This document shows positions 1-8,581 of a stretch of 58,383 nt of DNA, in pieces. Every line of letters begins with the position of its first letter. The first letter of the stretch is position 1. Source of the DNA: Rhodoferax sp. (GTDB lineage Bacteria > Pseudomonadota > Gammaproteobacteria > Burkholderiales > Burkholderiaceae_C). The notes beneath the pieces are model-generated. The model made no database searches, was not told the origin of the DNA, and saw nothing but the letters and a program-made list of their open reading frames with translations. Made by a program: the position numbers and the translations under genes. The DNA lies in contig NZ_JAQTMS010000033.1 in assembly GCF_028714215.1 (NCBI RefSeq), positions 1 through 58,383 of the forward strand, written 5' to 3'.

Positions 1-522
1 GGCCACCGAGCGGCGCAGCGGCGCGTAGCCACCGGAGTAGCTGTAGTCGAGCATATCGGGGTAAGTCATGCGCCAGTGCTTGTTCTGCAGACGCTGCCAG
101 AGCGCCACCGGGAAGGCGCTGAAGTCCGCGATACCGGGCGTGAACGGTTGAATTTCCAGTTGGGTGGCGCAGAAGCTGGTCGCCAGGGCCTGGCCGCGGC
201 GTGACAGCTTCATGCCGTGGCCGTGTTGCGCCGACGGCCGGCGCGCGGCCGCTCTGGGCACGCTGTCGTTGACAAAGGTGCCGCTGCCTATGCTGCTCAC
301 CAGATAGCCCTCGACGGCCAGCTGATTGAGGGCCGCCACCACCGTATTGCGCGACAGATTCAGGTCTTGCGTCAGTTCGCGGCTGGACGGCAGGCGCTCG
401 CCGGCGGTCAGCTTGCCGTCCAGAATGGCGCGCCGCAAGGCCTCGTACAACTGGCGGTGCAGCGGCAGCTTGCCCTGCAGACTCAGGCGTGCAATTTCGG
501 TCAACAAAAGTTCAGAGAGCAT
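1..522 (-). CDS. MocR/PdxR-type GntR-family regulator, N-terminal part
   Basis: The 174 codons visible run from an ATG at 522 off the left edge of the window, so only the N-terminus is seen. Residues 15-80 form a winged-helix GntR DNA-binding domain with the typical 'LPSSRELTQDL.LSRNTVV.AL..L..EGYL' pattern. After a linker, the start of an aminotransferase-like domain appears ('FSAFPVALWQRL', 'DYSYSGGYAPLR'), which defines the MocR subfamily: PLP-binding fold I fused to a repressor/activator head. It is divergent from the polyamine operon, with 135 bp between the start codons. MocR proteins usually control a neighbouring operon in response to an amine or PLP adduct, so it is the likely regulator of puuD-glnT. 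That role is inferred from position; the family call is secure. Confidence 0.9.
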   Translation of the reverse strand, partial: MLSELLLTEIARLSLQGKLPLHRQLYEALRRAILDGKLTAGERLPSSRELTQDLNLSRNTVVAALNQLAVEGYLVSSIGSGTFVNDSVPRAAARRPSAQHGHGMKLSRRGQALATSFCATQLEIQPFTPGIADFSAFPVALWQRLQNKHWRMTYPDMLDYSYSGGYAPLRRSVA

Positions 523-657
523 AAAGTGGCACCATCTACTTGGTTTAACTGGCCCCCATTTTGAACCAATTGCACCGGCACAATGGCACAAACAATACGC
601 AGAGACTGAGGCTTGTCCTGATCGGCAGTGACGGACGCCAGTGCTCCCAGGTGACAA
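523..657. promoter_or_regulatory. Divergent control region between mocR-like gene and polyamine operon
   Basis: This 135-bp region carries several repeats. An inverted repeat TTGGTT (540-545) and AACCAA (564-569) spans 30 bp. TGGCAC followed by CA or AA occurs as a direct repeat at about 527-534 and 584-591. The 11-mer AAAGTGGCACC at 523-533 recurs on the opposite strand upstream of the aldehyde dehydrogenase (10049-10059). MocR regulators usually bind paired repeats overlapping the divergent promoter, so this is a probable operator. I could not place -35/-10 boxes with confidence. Confidence 0.5.
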
Positions 658-1491
658 ATGTTCCAAAATATTTCTCGTAAAAATCAAAGCGCCCAGCGCC
701 GCCCGGTGGTCCTCATGTCGATGGGCGCCCAGCAACGCAAAGGCCATGACTACCAGGTGATGACCAGCAAGTACATCCGCCCGTTGTTGGAGCACGCCGG
801 CTGTGTGCCCTTGCTGGTGCCGACCTGCTTCGGTCAGGAAAATCTTGCGCAATACCTGTCCATGGTCGATGGCGTGTACCTGACCGGCGCCGGCACCAAC
901 ATCGACCCGGTGCTGTATGGCCAGCCGAATTTGACGCCCGACAAGGAACTGGACCAGGGACGCGACCAGTTCGATCAGCCGCTGATCCGCGCCGCCCTGG
1001 AGATGGGTTTGCCTTTTTTCGGCATTTGCCGCGGCCTGCAGGAACTCAATGTGGCGCTGGGCGGCGACCTGCATCAGAAGCTGTACGACATCCCCGGACT
1101 GCTGGATCACCGCGAGGACTACGCCGCCACCGTGCCGGAGCAATATGCCGACGCCCATGGCGTGCGCCTGCTGCCCGGTACCTGGTTTGCCGACCTGATG
1201 CAGCAAGGCGAAATCCAGGTCAACTCCTTGCACGGCCAGGGCATCAGAACGCTGGGCCGGGGCTTGCAGCCGTTGGCCTATGCGCCGGACGGGCTGATAG
1301 AAGCGGTCCACCTGCCGCAACAGCCGCAGTTCACCCTGGCGGTGCAATGGCATCCGGAGTGGCAGGCGGCGCAAAATCCATTTTCCGTGCGCATCTTTCA
1401 AGCTTTCGGTCAGGCCTGTAGCGCGCGACAAAGTGCCGCTAGGCCTGACTCTGAACACAAGCTGCCATGTGCAGTGGGGAGTATTTCATGA
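658..1491 (+). CDS. puuD: Gamma-glutamyl-GABA hydrolase (class I glutamine amidotransferase), PuuD/SpuA
   Basis: This 277-residue cytosolic enzyme of the peptidase C26 type should hydrolyse gamma-glutamyl-GABA to glutamate and GABA, the releasing step of the glutamylated polyamine route. The nucleophile is Cys124 in 'FGICRGLQELNV'; His232 and Glu234 lie in 'QWHPEWQ' near the C-terminus, giving the complete triad. A 'YLTGAGTNIDP' loop near residue 78 is typical of PuuD. The ATG at 658 follows a weak AGGTGA. It is the first gene of the operon, and its stop overlaps the next start in ATGA (1488-1491), implying translational coupling. It corresponds to spuA in the Pseudomonas spu operon. Confidence 0.9.
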   Translation: MFQNISRKNQSAQRRPVVLMSMGAQQRKGHDYQVMTSKYIRPLLEHAGCVPLLVPTCFGQENLAQYLSMVDGVYLTGAGTNIDPVLYGQPNLTPDKELDQGRDQFDQPLIRAALEMGLPFFGICRGLQELNVALGGDLHQKLYDIPGLLDHREDYAATVPEQYADAHGVRLLPGTWFADLMQQGEIQVNSLHGQGIRTLGRGLQPLAYAPDGLIEAVHLPQQPQFTLAVQWHPEWQAAQNPFSVRIFQAFGQACSARQSAARPDSEHKLPCAVGSIS

Positions 1492-2855
1492 ATGACAAGA
1501 AAACGATGAATTTCAACGATCTGGAGCAATGGCTCAACGAGCGGCGCGTTACCGAAGTGGAGTGCCTGGTACCCGACTTGACCGGTGTCGCGCGCGGGAA
1601 AATTCTGCCGCGCGCCAAGTTCACGGAAGACCGCGGCATGCGGCTGCCGCAAGCCATCGTGGCGATGGGGGTGACTGGAGAGTTCCCGGAGAGCGGTCCT
1701 TATTACGACGTCATCGATCCGACCGACAAGGACATGCAGTTGCGCCCCGACCCGTCAACGACGCGCATTGTTCCCTGGGCCGCCGACCCGACGGCGCAGG
1801 TGATTCACGATTGCTTCGATCACAAAGGCAACCTGGTTCCGTTCGCCCCCAGAACGGTGCTGCGCCGGGTCTGCGATCTGTTCGCCAGCGAAGGCTTGCA
1901 GCCGATCGTGGCGCCGGAGCTTGAGTTTTACCTGACCGCGCGCAATACCGATCCCAACACTTTGCTGCGTGCTCCCATCGGTCGCAGCGGGCGGGCCGAG
2001 ACTTCGCGCCAGGCCTACAGCATCGATGCGGTGAATGAATTCGATCCCTTGTTCGAGGAAATCTACGATTACTGCGACAAGATGGAACTCAATGTCGACA
2101 CCTTGATTCACGAGGTCGGCGCCGGGCAGATGGAGATCAATTTCTTCCATGCCGAGCCGTTGGGACTGGCCGACGAGGTGTTCTTTTTCAAGCGCACGGT
2201 GCGCGAGGCGGCGCTGCGCCACGACATGTACGCCACCTTCATGGCGAAACCGATTGCCGGCGAGCCGGGCAGTGCCATGCATGTGCACCAGAGCATCCTG
2301 AACACGGCCACCGGCAAGAATATTTTCAGCAACGAAGACGGCTCGCCGTCGGAAGCCTTCATGCATTACATCGGCGGCTTGCAGCGCTACATCCCGGCGG
2401 CCATGGTGCTGGTGGCGCCTTACGTCAACAGCTACCGCCGGCTGTCGCGCAATACCGCCGCGCCTATCAATATCGAGTGGGGTTATGACAACCGCACCGT
2501 GGGCATCCGCTCGCCGATTTCCTCGCCCGAGGCGCGGCGCGTGGAAAACCGCGTGATCGGCGCCGACGCCAATCCCTATGTGGCCTTGGCCATGACCCTG
2601 GCCTGCGGCTATCTGGGTCTGAAAAACAAGATCAAGCCGAAAGCCGAAATGAAGGGCGATGCCTATCTGTCGCCTTATTCGCTGCCGCGCAGTCTGGGCG
2701 AGGCGCTGGACTGGTTGCGCAAGGAGTCGGATCTGCACGAGGTGCTGGGCAAGGAATTCATCACGGTGTACTCGGAGATCAAGGAGTTGGAGTTTGATGA
2801 GTTCATGAAGGTGATTTCGCCCTGGGAGCGTGAGCACCTGCTGCTGCACGTCTGA
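1488..2855 (+). CDS. puuA: Gamma-glutamylpolyamine synthetase (PuuA/SpuB), glutamine synthetase family
   Basis: This 455-residue enzyme has the glutamine synthetase fold. It is expected to join glutamate and putrescine (or another polyamine) using ATP, protecting the amine before oxidation. I chose the ATG at 1488, preceded by GGGGAG at 1475-1480 and overlapping the puuD stop, over the ATG at 1467. The N-terminal beta-grasp domain contains 'VECLVPDLTGVARGK'. The catalytic domain contains 'VAPELEFYL', 'GAGQMEINF', 'AMHVHQS' and 'NRTVGIRSP', the metal and ATP/glutamate sites of the family. The sequence is PuuA-like rather than GlnA-like: it lacks the GlnA adenylylation region, and it sits between puuD and the aminotransferase as spuB does in Pseudomonas. 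Confidence 0.88.
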   Translation: MNDKKTMNFNDLEQWLNERRVTEVECLVPDLTGVARGKILPRAKFTEDRGMRLPQAIVAMGVTGEFPESGPYYDVIDPTDKDMQLRPDPSTTRIVPWAADPTAQVIHDCFDHKGNLVPFAPRTVLRRVCDLFASEGLQPIVAPELEFYLTARNTDPNTLLRAPIGRSGRAETSRQAYSIDAVNEFDPLFEEIYDYCDKMELNVDTLIHEVGAGQMEINFFHAEPLGLADEVFFFKRTVREAALRHDMYATFMAKPIAGEPGSAMHVHQSILNTATGKNIFSNEDGSPSEAFMHYIGGLQRYIPAAMVLVAPYVNSYRRLSRNTAAPINIEWGYDNRTVGIRSPISSPEARRVENRVIGADANPYVALAMTLACGYLGLKNKIKPKAEMKGDAYLSPYSLPRSLGEALDWLRKESDLHEVLGKEFITVYSEIKELEFDEFMKVISPWEREHLLLHV

Positions 2856-2918
2856 CGCCGGATCTGCTTTTTGACATTCCCTGATGCTGGGTATTCCCCC
2901 GATTTTGATTGGATTTTT

Positions 2919-4367
2919 ATGAGCACCAACCCACTGTCTTCCGTGATCGCGCCGCCGGCCCTGGTTCAGCGCCTGCCGGCGGTCGACACCAAGGCGATTC
3001 AAGCGCTGGACAGCGCCCACTTTTTGCACCCGTTCACCGACTTCAAGGATTTGGCGGGGCACGGTTCCCGCGTTATCACCCGAGGCGAGGGCATTTATAT
3101 CTGGGACTCCGAGGGTGCCAAGATACTCGATGCCATGAGCGGTTTGTGGTGCGTGAATGTGGGCTATGGGCGCAAAGAACTGGCCGACGCCGCCCATCGC
3201 CAGATGATGACGCTGCCCTACTACAACAGTTTTTTCCAGACCACCAATGTGCCAGCGGTGCAACTGGCGGCCAAGTTGGCCAAGCTGGCACCGAAGGTGG
3301 GCGAGCGCAGCTTCCAGCATGTGTTTTACTCAAGCAGCGGCAGCGAGAGCAACGACTCCAACGTGCGCATGGTACGACGCTACTGGGATTTGCTGGGTCA
3401 ACCGCAGCGCAAGGTCATCATCAGCCGGATCAATGCCTACCATGGCAGCACCATGGCGGGCGCCTCCCTGGGTGGCATGAGCGGCATGCACGCGCAAGGC
3501 GATTTGCCGATTCCCAACATCACGCACATCGAGCAACCGTACTTCTTCGAGAACGCTCTGCCGGGTGAAAGCGTGCACGATTTTGGAGTGCGCGCGGCCG
3601 GCTGGCTGGAGGCCAAAATTCTCGAAATTGGTGCCGACAAGGTGGCGGCCTTCATTGCCGAACCAATTCAGGGCGCCGGCGGCGTCATCATTCCGCCGGC
3701 CACCTATTGGCCCGAGATCCAGCGCATCGTCGACAAGTACGGAATCCTGCTGATCAGCGACGAGGTGATCTGCGCTTTTGGCCGGCTCGGCGCCTGGTTC
3801 GCCTACGAAAAATTTGGCTACAAACCCGATCTGGTGACTTTTGCCAAAGGTGTCACCAGCGGCTATATCCCCCTGGGTGGCGTGCTGGTGGGGGATCGGG
3901 TGGCCAAGGTGCTGATTGAAAAAGGCGGCGAGTTCAACCACGGCTACACCTACAGCGGCCATCCGGTGGCTTGCGCCGTTGCCTTGGCCAACCTTGAGAT
4001 CATGGAGCGCGAGCAACTGCCGCAGCGGGTGCGGGATGACATTGGGCCTTATCTGGCGCAGCGCTTTGTCGAGATCGGGCAGCACCCGCTGGTCGGCGCG
4101 GCCGAGACCTGCGGTTTCACGGCCGGTCTGGTGCTGGTGAAAAACAAGCAGCGTCTGGAACGCTTTGCCGAAAATCTGTCGGTCGGCATGATTTGCCGCG
4201 GCCACTGTTTCAGTAACGGATTGATCATGCGTGCCGTCGGCGATCGCATGATCATTGCGCCGCCGCTGACCATGACGCATGCCCAAATTGACGAAATGGT
4301 GGCGTTGATCACCCGCTGTCTTGACTTGACTTATCAGGAGGTCAAGAAAAATGGCTGGTTGGCATAG
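2919..4367 (+). CDS. spuC: Polyamine (putrescine/cadaverine) aminotransferase, SpuC-like class III
   Basis: This 482-residue PLP enzyme of fold I, class III, is expected to transfer the amino group of putrescine or its gamma-glutamyl derivative to pyruvate, giving an aminoaldehyde. The PLP lysine is Lys310 in 'TFAKGVTSGYIPLGGV'; 'DEVICAFGR' provides the PLP-contacting Asp. The N-terminus 'HFLHPFTDFKDL' and the C-terminal 'NGLIMRAVGDRMIIAPPL' are typical of the SpuC group. The ATG at 2919 gives the usual N-terminus; the in-frame start at 2871 would add 16 unlikely residues. Third gene in the operon, matching spuABC order. It replaces the PuuB oxidase of E. coli, which is absent here. Confidence 0.88.
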   Translation: MSTNPLSSVIAPPALVQRLPAVDTKAIQALDSAHFLHPFTDFKDLAGHGSRVITRGEGIYIWDSEGAKILDAMSGLWCVNVGYGRKELADAAHRQMMTLPYYNSFFQTTNVPAVQLAAKLAKLAPKVGERSFQHVFYSSSGSESNDSNVRMVRRYWDLLGQPQRKVIISRINAYHGSTMAGASLGGMSGMHAQGDLPIPNITHIEQPYFFENALPGESVHDFGVRAAGWLEAKILEIGADKVAAFIAEPIQGAGGVIIPPATYWPEIQRIVDKYGILLISDEVICAFGRLGAWFAYEKFGYKPDLVTFAKGVTSGYIPLGGVLVGDRVAKVLIEKGGEFNHGYTYSGHPVACAVALANLEIMEREQLPQRVRDDIGPYLAQRFVEIGQHPLVGAAETCGFTAGLVLVKNKQRLERFAENLSVGMICRGHCFSNGLIMRAVGDRMIIAPPLTMTHAQIDEMVALITRCLDLTYQEVKKNGWLA

Positions 4368-4389
4368 GGATTGCATGGATGGAAGGCGC

Positions 4390-4420
4390 TGGTAAAGCCG
4401 TTTACCATCCAACTTTTTTT
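4390..4420 (+). terminator. Possible weak terminator/attenuator between spuC and potF
   Basis: A perfect 7-bp hairpin, TGGTAAA (4390-4396) and TTTACCA (4401-4407) around a GCCG loop, is followed after six bases by seven Ts (4414-4420). An overlapping alternative stem pairs GGATGG (4377-4382) with CCATCC (4405-4410), only three bases from the T-run. It could cause partial termination or protect mRNA ends around the binding-protein gene. The gap to the T-run makes it non-ideal. Confidence 0.35.
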
Positions 4421-4453
4421 GGCATGTTCGATCGATTATTTCAGGAGAATGAA

Positions 4454-5584
4454 GTGGGCAATACATTTGGGAAAACGTTAATGGGCAAGCTGATGGCTGG
4501 CCTGGCTTTGGCGGGCGCGCTGACTTTCGCCGCCTCTTCGGCGCTGGCCCAGGAGGAAAAGGTTCTCAATATCTACAACTGGTCGGACTACATCGCCGAG
4601 GACACGATCCAGAATTTCGAGAAGGAAACCGGCATCAAGGTGCGCTACGACACCTTTGACAACAATGAGATCCTGCATGCCAAGCTGGTGGCCGGCAAGA
4701 CCGGCTACGACATCGTGGTGCCATCGTCGGGCTGGGCCAAGCTGCAAATGGAGGGTGGTCTGCTGCGCAAGCTCGACAAGGCGCAGTTGCCGAATCTGAA
4801 AAACATGGATCCGGATATTCAGAACCAGATCGCCAGTCTCGATCCGGGCAATCAGTACCTGGTCAACTGGTTGTGGGGTTACACCACGGTTGGCATCAAC
4901 ACCGCCAAGGTGAAAGCCGCCCTCGGTGCCGAGCCGATGCCGGCCAATGTCTGGGAGCTCTTTTTCAATCCCAAATACATCAGCAAATTGAAGAGCTGTG
5001 GCGTGTCGGTTCTTGACAGCGCCTCTGAAGTTTTGCCGGCCGCGCTGCACTACATCGGCAAGGACCCGTTCAGCAAGAATCCGGCCGATTACCAGGAGGC
5101 CAGCGCGGTTCTGAAAGCGGTGCGTCCCTACATCACGCTGTTCAGTTCGTCGGGTTATATCAACGACATGGCCGGCGGCTCCATTTGTCTGGCGCTGGGC
5201 TGGTCGGGGGACATCAACATCGCCCGCCAGCGCGCCATCGACGCGAAAAATGGCCAGGACATCGTGGCCTTGATTCCGAAAAATGGCGGACTGCTGTTCT
5301 TTGACATGATGGCCATTCCGGCCGACGCGCCGCATCCCAAAAACGCCCACCTGTTCATGAACTACATCATGCGGGCCGAAGTGCACGCTTCGCTGACGAA
5401 CAAGGTTTTCTATGCCAATCCGAACAAGGCGTCACGCCAATTCGTGAAGCCTGAAGTGGCGCAAAACCCGTCCGTGTTCCCGTCTTCGGCCGAAATGAAA
5501 ACGATGGTGCCGCCGAAGGCCCTGAACAACGATATCCGGCGTCAGATCACCCGTGTTTACACGGCCTTCAAGACCGGCTTCTGA
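4454..5584 (+). CDS. potF: Periplasmic polyamine-binding protein (PotF/SpuD-E)
   Basis: This protein captures putrescine or spermidine in the periplasm for the PotGHI importer. I chose the GTG at 4454 (376 residues) because AGGAG at 4443-4447 lies six bases upstream and because it yields a clean signal peptide, cleaved after about residue 32 (ALA|QEE). Upstream in-frame ATGs would add 25 non-conserved residues. The mature protein opens with 'KVLNIYNWSDYIAEDTI', the hallmark of the PotF/PotD family; 'YDIVVPSSGWAKLQ' and 'INDMAGGSICLALGWSGD' line the expected ligand cleft. Only one binding protein is present, whereas Pseudomonas spu operons have two (SpuD, SpuE), so substrate range cannot be assigned. 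Confidence 0.92.
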   Translation: MGNTFGKTLMGKLMAGLALAGALTFAASSALAQEEKVLNIYNWSDYIAEDTIQNFEKETGIKVRYDTFDNNEILHAKLVAGKTGYDIVVPSSGWAKLQMEGGLLRKLDKAQLPNLKNMDPDIQNQIASLDPGNQYLVNWLWGYTTVGINTAKVKAALGAEPMPANVWELFFNPKYISKLKSCGVSVLDSASEVLPAALHYIGKDPFSKNPADYQEASAVLKAVRPYITLFSSSGYINDMAGGSICLALGWSGDINIARQRAIDAKNGQDIVALIPKNGGLLFFDMMAIPADAPHPKNAHLFMNYIMRAEVHASLTNKVFYANPNKASRQFVKPEVAQNPSVFPSSAEMKTMVPPKALNNDIRRQITRVYTAFKTGF

Positions 5585-5617
5585 TCGCCTTGAGCGTGCC
5601 TGATTAAGGATTTACCG

Positions 5618-6775
5618 GTGGTCACTGCCTCAAATTCCAAAGCGCCATTGGGTAAACCGGGGGCTGCGCCGTTCTTGCAAATCAAACGCATCGTCAAGCA
5701 ATTTGACGAGGTGTTTGCGGTCGACGATGTTTCGCTGGACATCCAGCAGGGTGAAATCTTTGCCCTGCTGGGCTCGTCGGGCTGCGGCAAGTCGACCCTG
5801 CTGCGCATGCTGGCCGGGTTTGAGGTGCCGACATCGGGGCAGATCATGCTGGCGGGCAAGGACATCGTGGGCCTGGCCCCGTATGAGCGTCCCATCAACA
5901 TGATGTTCCAGAGCTATGCGTTGTTTCCGCATCTCAGTGTCTGGGACAACATCGCCTTCGGCTTGCGCCGGGATGCGCTGCCGAAAGGGGAGATCGAGGC
6001 GCGTGTCGGCCAGATGCTGGAATTGGTGCAGTTGAAGGCCTATGCCAAGCGCAAGCCGCATCAACTGTCGGGCGGCCAGCAGCAACGGGTGGCGTTGGCG
6101 CGCAGCCTGGCCAAGCGCCCGCAATTGCTGTTGCTGGACGAGCCGCTGGGTGCGCTGGACGCGAAGTTGCGCGAGCGAACCCAGCTTGAGCTGGTGGACA
6201 TCATCGAGCAAGTCGGCGTGACCTGCGTCATGGTCACGCATGACCAGGAAGAGGCGATGGTCATGGCGACCCGGATCGGCGTCATGAGCGAAGGCAAGAT
6301 TCTGCAGATCGGACGGCCTTCCGATATTTACGAAACACCCAATTGCCGCTTTGTCGCCGACTTTATCGGCAGCGTCAACCTGTTCAAGGGAACGGTCGAG
6401 GTGGACGAGGCGGACCACGTCGTGATCAGCTCGCCGGAATGCCGGCATTACGTGAGTCACGGTATCACCGGGACCAGCGGCATGACCGTGCACGTTGCCG
6501 TGCGTCCCGAGAAAATGAGCATTCAGCTGGAAGCGCCGCGGGACGAGGAGCGCGAGTCGCCGGAACAAATTGGTTTCAATGTGGCACAGGGGGTGATCAA
6601 GGATTTGGCCTACCTGGGCAGCCTCACCACTTACCACGTCCAGCTTGACGGCGGCAGCACCGTGGTCAAGGTGACGCACACCAATGCGGCCCGGCATGAC
6701 GCCACCCAACTGACCTGGGGCGACCGGGTGTACGTCTGGTGGTGCGGCAGCGATGTTGTGGTTTTGACAAGGTGA
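5618..6775 (+). CDS. potG: Polyamine ABC importer ATPase (PotG/SpuF)
   Basis: This 385-residue ATPase powers polyamine uptake at the inner membrane. Walker A is GSSGCGKST at residues 52-60, the ABC signature LSGGQQQR begins near residue 150, and Walker B plus the catalytic Glu (LLLLDEP) lies near 171-177; the switch His is in 'VMVTHDQEEAM'. A C-terminal TOBE domain (about 290-380) is typical of the PotA/PotG group. The start is GTG at 5618, preceded by TAAGGA at 5605-5610. It sits 33 bp after potF and 7 bp before potH, so it is cotranscribed with both. Confidence 0.93.
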   Translation: MVTASNSKAPLGKPGAAPFLQIKRIVKQFDEVFAVDDVSLDIQQGEIFALLGSSGCGKSTLLRMLAGFEVPTSGQIMLAGKDIVGLAPYERPINMMFQSYALFPHLSVWDNIAFGLRRDALPKGEIEARVGQMLELVQLKAYAKRKPHQLSGGQQQRVALARSLAKRPQLLLLDEPLGALDAKLRERTQLELVDIIEQVGVTCVMVTHDQEEAMVMATRIGVMSEGKILQIGRPSDIYETPNCRFVADFIGSVNLFKGTVEVDEADHVVISSPECRHYVSHGITGTSGMTVHVAVRPEKMSIQLEAPRDEERESPEQIGFNVAQGVIKDLAYLGSLTTYHVQLDGGSTVVKVTHTNAARHDATQLTWGDRVYVWWCGSDVVVLTR

Positions 6776-6782
6776 ACAGGTC

Positions 6783-7709
6783 ATGACCACGGCTGTCAAA
6801 CCGGTGTCCTTTCTGCACGACAAGCTGACCGGCGCCTGGGGTCGCAAGGCGGTGATCGGTGTTCCGCTGGTGTTTTTGCTGGTGTTTTTTCTATTGCCGT
6901 TTCTGGTGGTATTCAAGATCAGCGTGTCGGAAATGGACAACGTGGTTTTCAAGGACTTGTTTGTCTGGGCCGATGGGGTGCTGCAGCTCAAGATCAAGCT
7001 CGGCAACTACATTTTCATTGCGCTGGACGATCTCTATTTCCAGACTTACCTGAGTTCGCTCAAATTTGCCGGCATCACGACCGTGATCTGCCTGTTGATT
7101 GCCTATCCTTTTGCCTACTTCATGGCGCGCAGCCCGGCCGACCGGCGCCCGGCCTTGCTGATGCTGGTGATGTTGCCGTTCTGGACTTCGTTCCTGCTGC
7201 GCGTCTACGCCTGGAAGATGTTGCTGGCCGACAGTGGCGTTTTCAACAACGTCGCCATCGCCATGGGGTTTCTGGCGGAACCGGTGAAGATGATGAATAC
7301 CCCGTTTTCACTGGTCTTGGGCATGGTCTACACCTATGTTCCGTTCATGATCCTGCCGCTTTATGCCAACCTGGTAAAGATGGACTTGAGTTTGCTGGAA
7401 GCTGCGCTGGATCTCGGGGCCACGCCATGGCAGGCGTTCTGGCGCGTCACGGTGCCGCTGTCCAAGAGCGGGATCATTGCCGGTTCGATGCTGGTCTTCA
7501 TTCCCTGTGTCGGGGAGTTCGTGATTCCCGAACTGTTGGGCGGACCGCAGACCCTGATGATCGGGCGGGTCTTGTGGGATGAATTTTTCAGCAACAACGA
7601 CTGGCCCATGGCGGCCACGGTGGCCGTGGTGATGGTGTTGCTGATCATTGTTCCGCTGGCCTTGTTCAACAAGTACCAGGCGGAAAACACAGCGGGAGGT
7701 CGGACATGA
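6783..7709 (+). CDS. potH: Polyamine ABC importer permease 1 (PotH/SpuG)
   Basis: This 308-residue inner-membrane permease has about six transmembrane helices, the first at residues 23-46. The cytoplasmic EAA loop, 'EAALDLGATPWQAFWRV', which docks the ATPase, is near residue 205. 'MMNTPFSLVLGMVYTYVPFMILPLYANL' matches the conserved core of PotH/PotB proteins (shown here only as a position guide, residues about 172-197). It pairs with PotI to form the channel. Its stop overlaps the next ATG (7706-7709), a sign of coupled translation and equal stoichiometry. Confidence 0.92.
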   Translation: MTTAVKPVSFLHDKLTGAWGRKAVIGVPLVFLLVFFLLPFLVVFKISVSEMDNVVFKDLFVWADGVLQLKIKLGNYIFIALDDLYFQTYLSSLKFAGITTVICLLIAYPFAYFMARSPADRRPALLMLVMLPFWTSFLLRVYAWKMLLADSGVFNNVAIAMGFLAEPVKMMNTPFSLVLGMVYTYVPFMILPLYANLVKMDLSLLEAALDLGATPWQAFWRVTVPLSKSGIIAGSMLVFIPCVGEFVIPELLGGPQTLMIGRVLWDEFFSNNDWPMAATVAVVMVLLIIVPLALFNKYQAENTAGGRT

Positions 7710-8551
7710 AAATCAATGCCGGCCGCCTGACGTCCAGGGTCTGGATGACTGCGGTATTTGTCTTCCTTTACCTTCCGATTCTGACGCTGATTGTGCTGAG
7801 TTTCAACGCCAGCCCGATGGTCACCAGTTGGGGCGGCTGGTCGCTGCGCTGGTATTCGGCGCTGGCGAAGGACGTCGAGATCATTACCGGTTTCAAGCTG
7901 TCGCTGGAGATTGCCTTCCTGACCGCTTGTGCGTCGGTGGTTCTGGGCACCCTGGCGGCGCTCGCCCTGAACCGCTTCAAGCGTTTTCCGGGCCGCACTT
8001 TGTTTGCCGGGATGGTGAATTCGCCGCTGGTGATGCCGGAAGTCATCATTGGCCTGTCGTTGCTGCTGATGCTGGTGTCGGTGCAGCGTGCTTTTGGCTT
8101 TCCTGATCGTGGTTTGATGACGATCTGGTTCGGCCACACCTTGCTGGGCATGGCTTATGCCACGGTGGTGGTGCAGTCGCGTCTTCAGGAGATGAGTCCG
8201 CAACTCGAAGAAGCGGCCCAGGACCTGGGCTGTCGTCCCTGGCAGGTTTTCTTTCTGGTCACGCTGCCGTTGATCTCGCAGGCTATTGGCTCGGCCTGGC
8301 TGTTGACTTTCACCTTGTCGCTGGACGATGTGGTGTTGTCGGCCTTTCTCTCCGGGCCCGGGTCCACCACCATGCCGATCACGATCTTCAGCCGCGCGCG
8401 CCTGGGTCTGAGTCCCAGTGTCAACACCGTGGCGACGTTGACGGTGGCGGTTGTCAGTGTTGGGGTGGTACTTGCGAGCATCTGGCTTTCGCGTGCGGAG
8501 CGCCGGCGTGCGCAAGAGATGTCGGCGGCGTTCCGGGGTGTCGGCGCTTGA
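7706..8551 (+). CDS. potI: Polyamine ABC importer permease 2 (PotI/SpuH)
   Basis: This 281-residue inner-membrane partner of PotH has about six hydrophobic helices, the first near residues 10-32 ('FVFLYLPILTLIVLSFNASP', a motif typical of PotC/PotI). The EAA loop 'EEAAQDLGCRPWQVFFLV' is near residue 165, and 'LSLDDVVLSAFLSGPGSTT' follows in the last helix pair, as in the family. The ATG overlaps the potH stop by four bases. It completes a full importer: binding protein, ATPase and two permeases. Confidence 0.92.
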   Translation: MKINAGRLTSRVWMTAVFVFLYLPILTLIVLSFNASPMVTSWGGWSLRWYSALAKDVEIITGFKLSLEIAFLTACASVVLGTLAALALNRFKRFPGRTLFAGMVNSPLVMPEVIIGLSLLLMLVSVQRAFGFPDRGLMTIWFGHTLLGMAYATVVVQSRLQEMSPQLEEAAQDLGCRPWQVFFLVTLPLISQAIGSAWLLTFTLSLDDVVLSAFLSGPGSTTMPITIFSRARLGLSPSVNTVATLTVAVVSVGVVLASIWLSRAERRRAQEMSAAFRGVGA

Positions 8552-8581
8552 ATTTTTTGAGTCATTTATTTTGGAGTAACA

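Noticed and set aside
1755..3320. Long minus-strand open frame (521 codons) opposite puuA/spuC
   Set aside because: High GC creates long antisense frames opposite real genes. The composition (His/Gln/Arg/Gly-rich, no recognisable domain) is that of a shadow.
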